Positions 1-5,622 of a stretch of DNA of 6,807 bases are shown piece by piece. A program made the translations under genes and the position numbers. How positions within the stretch are numbered: position 1 is the stretch's first letter; the number at the start of each line of letters is the position of its first letter. Origin of the DNA: Bdellovibrionales bacterium (GTDB lineage: Bacteria > Bdellovibrionota > Bdellovibrionia > Bdellovibrionales > UBA1609); contig JAGRAG010000077.1 of assembly GCA_020435025.1 (NCBI GenBank), positions 1-6,807 on the forward strand, given 5' to 3'. Under the pieces are notes generated by a model. That model had not been told where the DNA came from and ran no database searches. It worked only from the letters and a program-made list of their open reading frames with translations.

Positions 1-266
1 TCATTCATCCCCGAGATCTGTTTCGCTTTGGCTGTCAAACAAATGCTTCAAGTCTTGTTATCGCACACAATCACCCTAATGCCTCACCTGTTCCCTCAGA
101 GTCTGACTTAAAGCTCACCTCTCGTCTTGTCGAGGCTGGCAACCTTATGCAAATTCCTGTCGTCGACCACCTGATTTTGAGCCGGCATTCCTATCTAAGT
201 TTTAGAGATTTAGGTTGGATTGAGGCAGGCAAAAGAAATCAAAGCCTCTTCCACGGTTATAAGTAA
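1..266 (+). CDS. radC: RadC family JAB-domain protein, 3' end only
   Basis: The C-terminal 87 residues of a RadC/MPN+ (JAB) domain protein are read from position 3 to the TAA at 264-266; the 5' part lies outside the window. The fragment opens with HPRDLFR, as RadC proteins do before their metal site. It then shows the complete JAMM motif H-x-H-x7-S-x2-D: His22, His24, Ser32 and Asp35 of the fragment, in the context IAHNHPNASPVPSESD. It continues with the usual RLVEAG and VVDHLIL segments. The family is named after an old E. coli DNA-repair locus, but its biochemical role is unsettled; the fold is that of zinc-dependent isopeptidase-like enzymes. All ligand residues are present, so the visible part looks functional. 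The gene runs toward the 322-945 gene on the other strand, with 55 bp between the stop codons and no clear terminator. Family assignment is firm; function is not. Confidence 0.94.
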   Translation, partial: IHPRDLFRFGCQTNASSLVIAHNHPNASPVPSESDLKLTSRLVEAGNLMQIPVVDHLILSRHSYLSFRDLGWIEAGKRNQSLFHGYK

Positions 267-321
267 ATGAACCGCAGCACAAATCGATTTAAACGAGAAA
301 AGGGCAATATAAGTTTTAAAG

Positions 322-945
322 TCACTCCTCGGCTTCAAACAAAAGAGGCTCACGCTTTCGAAGCTCTTCAACCTTAACAACATTTAAATCATCATCGAAT
401 TCAATTAGAAATCCTTCAGCCCGTGCCTTAGCCTTAACTTCCTTTACGAATCCACGCCGATACTCTTGGTCATATCTTTGCATCCACTTTTTTCGGGCTA
501 TGATCATTCGAATTCGATCATCGGGCCCCATGCGCTCCGGCAAAAGTGACTCTCGATTTAGATCGCGCATCACCTCTTCAGAAGTGCTCTCTTCAACTAT
601 ATCAACTCCAGGCTTCACCAATGGTTCCGGTGATCTTTCAATAGGGCCAATTTTTTCCATGTTGATCGGAGGCGTTTTCATGTTGCCTAAAGCGGTAGAA
701 ACAGCACCCAGTTCCAGCTTGGTTTGAGTGTGAGCTAAATGCCGATTGATCACCGCATCTTCAGAGGGTTTTGTTAACTCCGTAGTTCCCACTTTGCTTG
801 GTGCCTTGGAGCTGAGATCAAAGCTTTGCTCACCTGGATCCAGAACTAACCCCAAAATTAACCAACCGATCATAGCGGCCAATAAAAACAGCCCCCACTG
901 TTGGAAATCTATGCCTTTATTTTCGATATCCCATTTGTCATCCAT
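322..945 (-). CDS. Unknown single-pass membrane protein
   Basis: I do not recognise this 207-residue protein. From the ATG at 945 it has a short charged N-terminus (MDDKWDIENKGIDFQQW), one hydrophobic segment at about residues 17-35, and a Pro/Ser/Thr-rich stretch (about 40-60). A hydrophilic remainder follows, ending in a Lys/Arg/Glu-rich region (about 145-207) likely to be helical. The layout fits an inner-membrane anchor with the bulk of the protein on one side, probably the periplasm, similar in plan to TonB-like or divisome accessory proteins. No domain is identifiable, so that is only topology. A TTG at 963 would add six residues (MHYDVL). Neither start has a Shine-Dalgarno, and I prefer the ATG. 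The gene is divergent from the OmpA-family gene across 296 bp. Codon use looks like that of its neighbours, with no sign of decay. Confidence 0.75.
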   Translation of the reverse strand: MDDKWDIENKGIDFQQWGLFLLAAMIGWLILGLVLDPGEQSFDLSSKAPSKVGTTELTKPSEDAVINRHLAHTQTKLELGAVSTALGNMKTPPINMEKIGPIERSPEPLVKPGVDIVEESTSEEVMRDLNRESLLPERMGPDDRIRMIIARKKWMQRYDQEYRRGFVKEVKAKARAEGFLIEFDDDLNVVKVEELRKREPLLFEAEE

Positions 946-1241
946 AAGGACATCATAATGCAAATTTACAGCCAGAGAATATTTATTAACTATTTGTTTT
1001 TACTCGTCTTTTTTTGAGACAACGACATAAATCTGTACAGCTGTTTTGAGAGTGACTAAATCTTCAACACACTTTTCGTTCGTAAGTGCTTTTTTAACAG
1101 GAGCAAATGGCTCTCGTTTTTTGTTATCATTGTTAAACAAATTTTTTGCAACTCTGACGCAGACCCTAAGTACTAAAGAGAGTATCTTGATTGTGAATAA
1201 AATTTTAGCTTATCTTTCAAAAAATCATAGGAGAGGTTTTC
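946..1241. other. Divergent intergenic region upstream of the ompA-like gene
   Basis: This 296-bp gap separates two diverging genes and should hold promoters for both, but no convincing -35/-10 pair stands out on either strand. It is AT-rich with several homopolymer T runs. Small symmetric elements are visible: the palindrome CTGTACAG at 1033-1040 and TTGTT-A-AACAA at 1130-1140, the latter preceded by a second TTGTTA at 1121-1126. The last part carries the ompA-like ribosome binding site GGAGAGG (1230-1236), 5 bp before the ATG at 1242. A TTG-initiated open frame (1046-1249) looks non-coding. Confidence 0.55.
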
Positions 1242-2381
1242 ATGTCTAAATTCATTCACATCGCATCTTGTATTTTACTGACTCTTTTTTTCTTTAGCTG
1301 GACCGCGACAGCATTAGAACCTTCAACTCAAACTCGGATGACCCAATTGGAAGTAGAGCCTGAGGCAAACCCCGAAGATCCTCAAGGCTGGTGGTTGTTC
1401 CTTGGAGCCAATTCAGGATTTGTCTCTTCAGAGACGGCTCGTTCGGACGAATCCTATGCCAACGGCGTACAATTATCAGCTAAGGCTCTTGGATCGTATT
1501 ATTTTACAAATCGACTCTGGGTTTTCGATGCAGGAATTGGTATGCAAACCAATCAATTTGAAAGTGGTCAAATTCACCGATCCTCTAATGCGCTTGCTTT
1601 GGAGTTCAGTTCGAGATATCGATTCCAAAGTCCACGATTTGCTGGTTGGCAAGTTGGACCGGTCATTCAAACATTCGTTTTAGGTGACGAAACTTTTTTT
1701 TCTGATAGCACAGGCTTTGCCACTTTTATTGGAGCCGACATCAATTATGAAGTTGTTTGGCGAGAGAAATGGCCCGTTCGATTTGGTGGACGTTTCGTTG
1801 GTGATATCAACGTAGACCATAGGAATATCCTCACCGCTCTTTTTAATATCGAAATCGGTTTTCCTCTGGAGAAAGGGAGAACGCTTGCTGAGCTAGAAGA
1901 AGACAATGTAGATTATATAGAAGAAGAGGCTGCTGTTGAAACGACTGAGGAAGTTCCTCAACGACGATCCGTTTCTTCCGCATCTGTTCCATTAAATTAT
2001 CAAGGTTTGAAATACAATATGGGTGAGGTAGAAGCTTCTGCAAAAGATCGAAGATACCTTCAAGCACTAGGAAAAAAATTGGCTGAAAATCCTAATCTCT
2101 TTCAACAAATTGTTATCGTTGGCCACACAGACTCTAAAGGGAAAAAATTGACCAATGAGATTCTCTCACACTCTCGAGCTCAGTCCGTTTTAAGAGAGAT
2201 TGCAGAACAAGGTGTGCCCGTAGAAAAAATTAGCCCTGAAGGACGAGCCGATTCTCAGCCCGTTTTTGAGTCAAAATCTGATATCCGTAACCGTCGAGTG
2301 GAAATTCGATTCCTTGGCGTCAACGACGTTAATGAGCTGAATCGAGTTATGGATGAGGCTCAGAAAAGCATCACAAAATAA
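1242..2381 (+). CDS. OmpA-family outer-membrane protein (beta-barrel plus peptidoglycan-binding domain)
   Basis: This 379-residue protein should tie the outer membrane to the cell wall. Residues 1-24 form a Sec signal peptide ending ATA-LE. Residues about 45-215 alternate polar and hydrophobic/aromatic positions in strands rich in Gly, Phe and Tyr, as in a small transmembrane beta-barrel. A Glu/Asp-rich linker (about 217-240) leads to an OmpA C-terminal domain (about 250-365). That domain has GHTDSKG at 294-300, LSHSRA at 308-313 and NRRVEIRF from 350. Asp297 and Arg312 are 15 residues apart, the spacing of the Asp/Arg pair that holds diaminopimelate in OmpA-type domains. The ATG is fixed by GGAGAGG 5 bp upstream. 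The gene stands alone, followed by a strong terminator. The barrel sequence is too divergent to say whether it is a porin or purely structural. Confidence 0.92.
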   Translation: MSKFIHIASCILLTLFFFSWTATALEPSTQTRMTQLEVEPEANPEDPQGWWLFLGANSGFVSSETARSDESYANGVQLSAKALGSYYFTNRLWVFDAGIGMQTNQFESGQIHRSSNALALEFSSRYRFQSPRFAGWQVGPVIQTFVLGDETFFSDSTGFATFIGADINYEVVWREKWPVRFGGRFVGDINVDHRNILTALFNIEIGFPLEKGRTLAELEEDNVDYIEEEAAVETTEEVPQRRSVSSASVPLNYQGLKYNMGEVEASAKDRRYLQALGKKLAENPNLFQQIVIVGHTDSKGKKLTNEILSHSRAQSVLREIAEQGVPVEKISPEGRADSQPVFESKSDIRNRRVEIRFLGVNDVNELNRVMDEAQKSITK

Positions 2382-2397
2382 GACTTCATCAACAGAA

Positions 2398-2427
2398 GAT
2401 GGCCGAACTTCGGCCATCGCTTTTTTT
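2398..2427 (+). terminator. Intrinsic terminator of the ompA-like gene
   Basis: A perfect 9-bp stem (GATGGCCGA at 2398-2406 against TCGGCCATC at 2410-2418) with a 3-base ACT loop is followed by GC and seven T residues (2421-2427). It begins 16 bp after the stop codon, so the OmpA-family gene is probably a monocistronic unit separate from rmuC. Confidence 0.93.
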
Positions 2428-2552
2428 GTCTTTAAATCGGTGGTTTATCCTCACTTTAGGCCCGACGTGACTTTTAGAAAACCATCTTGCGTTTTGACGA
2501 GATTCTAAGTTACTTTGATTCGTTGTCTTTGGCGAGGGAGTCCGTCGTTTCC

Positions 2553-3902
2553 ATGGTTTTTTATTATACCGTTATCATCACTTTAATTATTGCCTTATTG
2601 GGTTTGCTTCTTCTTTTTTGGAGAAGCCTGCTTTCTCGAAATCAAACTCAATCAGAACTGCAAGCCGAGCTCACAAAAAGCCGCATAGAAGAGGCTCGCG
2701 CTGTAGAATCCCTCAGTGGCAAGCACGCCCAATTAGAAAGTGCCCAACTTCGCATTAAAGAGCTGGAAGAGTCCGTGCTTCTTTTAGAAAGACAGAATGC
2801 CGAAATTTCGACGGAATTATCTTCTAGTAAAAGATCTCTCGAATCTGAAAAAGCCACTATTAAAGAAGTTCAGGAGAAGCTGACCGATTCTTTCAAAAAT
2901 ATTGCCTCCGAGGTGCTTCACGGAAGTAACAAGCAGTTTTTAGATTTGGCAAAAAATCAATTTTCTAAAGAGCGCCAAGAGGCGGCCGGTGAATTCGATC
3001 ATCGAAAAGAAGCTATTCGAAACCTTGTCTCTCCGTTACAAACTATTTTAGAGAAGTACCAAAAGGAAGTCGCACAGATCGAAAAAGAAAGACAACGATC
3101 TTATTCTACAGTGGAAACTGAACTAAAACGCGTGATTGAAAGCAACTCTACGCTATCTGCTCAAACAGTAGCGCTGACCAATGCACTAAAAAAACCCAAT
3201 GTCCGCGGACGCTGGGGAGAAGTCCAACTGCGAAACTGCATTGAACTCGCTGGTATGTCGGAGTATGCGGACGTGACTTTTCAAGACCAACACGAAAAGG
3301 AAGACGGAAGAAAGCTCTTTCCTGATATGACCGTAAAAATGCCGGGAGGACGAATTGTTGTTGTTGATAGCAAGACTCCTCTTGATGGCTTTATTGCCTC
3401 TTTAGAAGCCACCTCAGAAGAGGAGCGACAGCTTGCAATGATTCGTCACGGCCGACACGTAAAAGAACACGTTCAAAAATTGGCAGCCAAGGATTATGCT
3501 CGAGCAATTGAAGAAGCCGCAGACTTTACTGTGATGTTTCTACCAAACGAGTCTTTTCTCTATGCCGCTTTAGAGGGCGAACCAGACATAGTGGAATATG
3601 CATTAAATAAGCGAATTTTGATTGCGACTCCACCAACCCTTGTGGGTTTGTTAAAGGTGATTCGCTTTGGTTGGAATGAAGAAAAAGTTGCAGAAAACGC
3701 CTCTAAAATTTTTGAAACTGGTAAAGAATTACACAAAAGACTGTGCGATTTTATTGAAGCCTATACAGAAATAGGGCGATCTTTGGAAAAAGCTCATAAC
3801 TCTTATGAAACTGGATTAAAAAGACTAGAAAGTCGCGTCTTGGTTCAAGCTCGCCGACTTGAAGATCTTGGTGCGAAAAGCACAAAAGAGCTTAGTAATT
3901 AG
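2553..3902 (+). CDS. rmuC: RmuC family protein (DNA recombination-limiting, nuclease-like fold)
   Basis: RmuC proteins limit recombination at inverted repeats in E. coli. The conserved domain is related to restriction-endonuclease folds, though no activity is settled. Here the 449-residue protein starts with a membrane anchor (MVFYYTVIITLIIALLGLLL), then a long coiled coil rich in Glu, Lys, Ser and Leu (about 30-200), then the RmuC domain. Landmarks are RGRWGE at 218-223, VVVDSKTPLDGF with Asp272 and Lys274, FLPNESFLYAALE, and LIATPPTLVGLLKVIRFGW near the C-terminal third. Anchor, coil and domain match the usual RmuC plan. I chose the ATG at 2553 because the anchor begins there, as in known RmuC, and a GAGGGAG lies 12 bp upstream. 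A TTG at 2487 would prepend 22 residues without a good ribosome site. No clear promoter is visible between the preceding terminator and the start. It is probably co-transcribed with the PspC-domain gene. Confidence 0.9.
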   Translation: MVFYYTVIITLIIALLGLLLLFWRSLLSRNQTQSELQAELTKSRIEEARAVESLSGKHAQLESAQLRIKELEESVLLLERQNAEISTELSSSKRSLESEKATIKEVQEKLTDSFKNIASEVLHGSNKQFLDLAKNQFSKERQEAAGEFDHRKEAIRNLVSPLQTILEKYQKEVAQIEKERQRSYSTVETELKRVIESNSTLSAQTVALTNALKKPNVRGRWGEVQLRNCIELAGMSEYADVTFQDQHEKEDGRKLFPDMTVKMPGGRIVVVDSKTPLDGFIASLEATSEEERQLAMIRHGRHVKEHVQKLAAKDYARAIEEAADFTVMFLPNESFLYAALEGEPDIVEYALNKRILIATPPTLVGLLKVIRFGWNEEKVAENASKIFETGKELHKRLCDFIEAYTEIGRSLEKAHNSYETGLKRLESRVLVQARRLEDLGAKSTKELSN

Positions 3903-3916
3903 TAAGGAGGAAAACC

Positions 3917-4324
3917 ATGAATCAAGACTGGCAAAACCCACGACAATTCCCTTCACCTTGGGTGAGAAGCCCAGATAATGTCCTCGGCGGTGTCTGTGCA
4001 GGAATTGCCGATAAATTAGGAGTTAATCCTCTTTTTATAAGATTGTTTTGGGTGGGACTTGTTCTTTGCGCTGGAACGGGAGTGTTTCTGTATCTCGCCT
4101 TGTGGATTTCTCTACCAATACGAGGAGATTACGACGCTCTCACTCGTCCCGTTTTTTTAGGAGTTTGTTCTAGAATTGCTCAAAAATGGAAATGGGATAT
4201 TGGCTTGACTCGGTTTGCTTTTGTTATGGCAACAGCGCTATCCCTTGGACTGACCCTATTGGTTTATTTGGCCATCCATTTTTTTATGCCCTCGAAAAAT
4301 TCTGAAAAGATCATTTACAAATAA
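3917..4324 (+). CDS. Small membrane protein with two tandem PspC domains
   Basis: PspC domains occur in phage-shock and envelope-stress membrane proteins. This 135-residue protein contains two. The first, residues 15-67, is close to consensus: LGGVCAGIADKLGVNP, an Arg at 42, then a hydrophobic helix ending LYLALWISLP. The second, residues 76-125, repeats the pattern in degenerate form: FLGVCSRIAQKW, Arg99, then LLVYLAIHFFMP. GVC, IA and the Arg align at a constant offset of 57. Typical stand-alone PspC-domain proteins have one such unit, so this looks like an internal duplication with the second copy diverging. The start is fixed by TAAGGAGG (3903-3910), 6 bp before the ATG and just after the rmuC stop, implying an rmuC operon and strong translation. 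No pspA, pspB or pspF is nearby, so a classical phage-shock role is unproven. Confidence 0.9.
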   Translation: MNQDWQNPRQFPSPWVRSPDNVLGGVCAGIADKLGVNPLFIRLFWVGLVLCAGTGVFLYLALWISLPIRGDYDALTRPVFLGVCSRIAQKWKWDIGLTRFAFVMATALSLGLTLLVYLAIHFFMPSKNSEKIIYK

Positions 4325-4379
4325 GGATGCCTGTAAGGACGCCCGTAGGGACGCCTGTCCATATATACGTCAGACTCAT
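4311..4379 (-). CDS. Possible 22-residue hydrophobic peptide spanning 12-bp repeats
   Basis: This is a candidate micro-gene, not a confident one. An ATG at 4379 is preceded by GAGGTGA (4383-4389 on the minus strand), an excellent match to the anti-Shine-Dalgarno complement; the GAGG lies 6 bp from the ATG. The frame runs to a TGA at 4311-4313 and overlaps the last 14 bp of the PspC gene antisense. The peptide begins MSLTYIW and then reads TGVP-TGVL-TGIL, one tetrapeptide per 12-bp repeat, ending ILICK. It would be hydrophobic and probably membrane-associated. It lies 23 bp after the 71-residue gene on the same strand and could be its operon partner. Against it: the small size, and a second open minus-strand frame through the same repeats that reads RRPY-GRPY-RHPY. 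The repeats may simply be non-coding. Confidence 0.25.
   Translation of the reverse strand: MSLTYIWTGVPTGVLTGILICK
4325..4360. repeat. Three tandem 12-bp repeats
   Basis: Immediately after the PspC stop codon come three direct 12-bp units: GGATGCCTGTAA (4325-4336), GGACGCCCGTAG (4337-4348) and GGACGCCTGTCC (4349-4360). Eight of twelve positions are identical in all three. The unit length is a multiple of three, so a frame crossing the array stays open. The third unit is itself partly palindromic (GGAC...GTCC). No T run follows on either strand, so this is not an obvious terminator, although it sits between two convergent genes. Confidence 0.8.
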
Positions 4380-4402
4380 ATGTCACCTCAACTGGCGGCT
4401 TT

Positions 4403-4618
4403 TTATTTGACGGGCTTATACCCCTCTTCGATGGCTTTTTGCTCGTCCGTTGCTCGTTCGGCTTCTTTGAGCTTTTCCCTTTCCTGGAGTTTCTGCTCTT
4501 CAGCAGAGTAGTCTTCGCGGCTCATAACATCATCATGTGTACACCGATACAATGTCCAACCCAAAGCAAATGAACAAACTAAGACAGCTAAGGCTTTAAC
4601 GAGTCCTTGTAGTTTCAC
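4403..4618 (-). CDS. Small membrane-anchored protein with charged helical tail
   Basis: This 71-residue protein is not one I recognise. Residues about 6-24 (LVKALAVLVCSFALGWTLY) form a signal anchor or signal peptide. The rest, about 30-71, is strongly charged (EEQKLQEREKLKEAERATDEQKAIEE) and would form one long helix or short coiled coil. Cys15 is preceded by Val rather than Gly/Ala/Ser, so the lipobox is poor and a lipoprotein is unlikely. The start is a GTG fixed by AAGGAG (4625-4630 on the minus strand), 6 bp upstream. It lies 80 bp downstream of the NadD-like gene in the same direction with no convincing terminator between, so it may be expressed from the same promoter. A structural or adaptor role at the inner membrane is a guess. 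Confidence 0.72.
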   Translation of the reverse strand: MKLQGLVKALAVLVCSFALGWTLYRCTHDDVMSREDYSAEEQKLQEREKLKEAERATDEQKAIEEGYKPVK

Positions 4619-4698
4619 GGCGTTCTCCTTGCTGTTATTTTATCTCTGAATTTTTAACTTTGGGGACTTTCTGCCCGACTTAGAAGAAAATTCTAGAC

Positions 4699-5454
4699 CT
4701 ATTGCGGTTTTTTACCTGTCGCACGTACACATTTTCCCGAAGACACCTTGGGCAGGTAGAGCCTTTCACGCTTCATAACTTCAAACACCTTAGGGTTTAC
4801 ACCGTCGGGTTTTTTTCCACTTCTCACTGCATTTCGAATCACTGTCGAAGACAGAGAATCGTTGTTGGTGTGAAGTGGAATGACTTCAACAAGTCCATAT
4901 GATTTAGGCAACAAGCGCTCATCCCCTTTTTCTCGAATGTTTACCACCATTTTATATCGACGAACAAAATCATCGTTTCGATGATTAAATCGCGCCTCAA
5001 AATCCGAGCCGTAACGAGTGATCGAATCACTTCCAAGAACATGGTAAATATCCGCTTGAGGAAAACGGCGCATCAGTTCCTTAATCACTAATAAAATATC
5101 CCATCCGCTATAAGCCTGCTCTAAAGCCGCGTCGGGAAACCTCGCATGAGGTAGATGCTCAAAGGCGGCCATCGCCATTTCTTTGCGAATTTCGTAGGGT
5201 GTTGCCTCTGGTTTATGAGGACTCGCCAAGTTCGCCATGACATAAGAAACATGCAACCGTTCTTGACGAATCGCCGCCTCAACAATGGAAGTGTGATTAT
5301 CATGGGTAGGATCTAATGTTCCGGCGAAAACCCCTATACGGGTGTGGGACCGATCTTCGAGAAAAAACTGCCTTCCATCAGCCCAGCTGAACGGAACCAC
5401 AACACAGATTAAGACACAAAAAAAGAGCTTTGTAGCTCCTTGCTGTCGAATCAC
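4699..5454 (-). CDS. NadD-like nucleotidyltransferase with N-terminal signal peptide
   Basis: This 251-residue protein belongs to the cytidylyltransferase-like fold, closest in motifs to NadD (nicotinate mononucleotide adenylyltransferase: NaMN plus ATP to deamido-NAD). It has the nucleotide-binding start GVFAGTLDPTHDNH (41-54, equivalent to GxFGGtFDPxHxGH with Gly53 changed to Asn). It also has the NadD-type ASPHK (77-81), VLGSDSI (139-145), SSTVIR (202-207) and a C-terminal RERLY (229-233). Unlike cytosolic NadD, about 35 residues precede the fold, with a hydrophobic core (LFFCVLICVVVPF) ending SWADG, which looks like a Sec signal peptide or anchor. The catalytic set is largely intact but relaxed, so the substrate could differ. 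The GTG start has AGAGGA 7 bp upstream and a strong promoter. I withhold a gene symbol because the export signal suggests a specialised paralogue. Confidence 0.85.
   Translation of the reverse strand: MIRQQGATKLFFCVLICVVVPFSWADGRQFFLEDRSHTRIGVFAGTLDPTHDNHTSIVEAAIRQERLHVSYVMANLASPHKPEATPYEIRKEMAMAAFEHLPHARFPDAALEQAYSGWDILLVIKELMRRFPQADIYHVLGSDSITRYGSDFEARFNHRNDDFVRRYKMVVNIREKGDERLLPKSYGLVEVIPLHTNNDSLSSTVIRNAVRSGKKPDGVNPKVFEVMKRERLYLPKVSSGKCVRATGKKPQ
5418..5441 (-). other. Terminator-like hairpin inside the first codons of the NadD-like gene
   Basis: On the minus strand AAGGAGCT (5441-5434), loop ACAA, then AGCTCTTT (5429-5422) can pair over 8 positions, one a G-U. The 5-bp core GAGCT/AGCTC is followed directly by seven T residues (5424-5418). 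This resembles an intrinsic terminator but lies at about codons 5-13 of the gene, in the signal-peptide coding part. It could act as an early attenuator when initiation fails, or be a by-product of Lys-Leu-Phe-Phe codons. The core stem is short. Confidence 0.3.
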
Positions 5455-5492
5455 TTACTCATCCTCTTGGTCACATAAATATAATTCGGGGC

Positions 5493-5521
5493 ATCATAGC
5501 CGTTGCCAGCGACTCTGCCAA
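5493..5521 (-). promoter_or_regulatory. Sigma70-like promoter of the NadD-like gene
   Basis: Read on the minus strand, TTGGCA (5521-5516, one mismatch to TTGACA) and TATGAT (5498-5493, one mismatch to TATAAT) are separated by exactly 17 bp. The predicted start is near 5486, an A, leaving a leader of about 32 bases that contains the ribosome site AGAGGA and the GTG at 5454. It is the best promoter match I found in the window. Confidence 0.75.
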
Positions 5522-5539
5522 CTTGAGATCGCGATCAAG
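5522..5539. promoter_or_regulatory. Symmetric element abutting the -35 box
   Basis: The 18-bp sequence CTTGAGATCGCGATCAAG has inverted 5-bp arms CTTGA/TCAAG and contains a perfect 10-bp palindrome, GATCGCGATC (5527-5536). It touches the upstream edge of the -35 box at 5521-5516 and is centred about 45 bp before the predicted transcription start, a position typical of activator sites. No regulator is identified, so a regulatory role is inferred from symmetry and position only. Confidence 0.3.
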
Positions 5540-5622
5540 ACCGCATTTTTAATATTTCTGAAATTTATTCTCGTTACTTCCGTAAGGTTTACAGCTTTTT
5601 ATGCGGCCTTTTTTTTCAACCA

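Noticed and set aside
267..377. 36-residue ATG frame starting right after the radC stop
   Set aside because: No Shine-Dalgarno; half of it is antisense to the C-terminus of the 322-945 gene; the peptide resembles nothing known.
1101..1121. GAGC-AAATG-GCTC hairpin followed by a T run upstream of the ompA-like gene
   Set aside because: The stem is only 4 bp and would end a transcript with no gene in it; probably chance in T-rich DNA.
1187..1216. TTGATT-18 bp-TATCTT as an ompA promoter
   Set aside because: Only 4/6 matches in each box, and the start would fall almost on the ribosome site, leaving an implausibly short leader.
1046..1249. 67-residue TTG-initiated frame ahead of the ompA-like gene
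   Set aside because: It has no ribosome site, overlaps the ompA start and its Shine-Dalgarno, and its composition is that of AT-rich intergenic DNA.
4681..4695. Inverted repeat TAGAA-GAAAA-TTCTA just after the NadD-like stop
   Set aside because: A 5-bp A/T-rich stem with no following T tract on the minus strand is too weak to call a terminator.
5451..5534. Minus-strand open stretch ending GYDAPNYIYVTKRMSK that looks like a protein C-terminus
   Set aside because: It is only 27 codons after a stop, has no proper start, and coincides with the strong promoter and leader of the NadD-like gene, which explain the sequence better.
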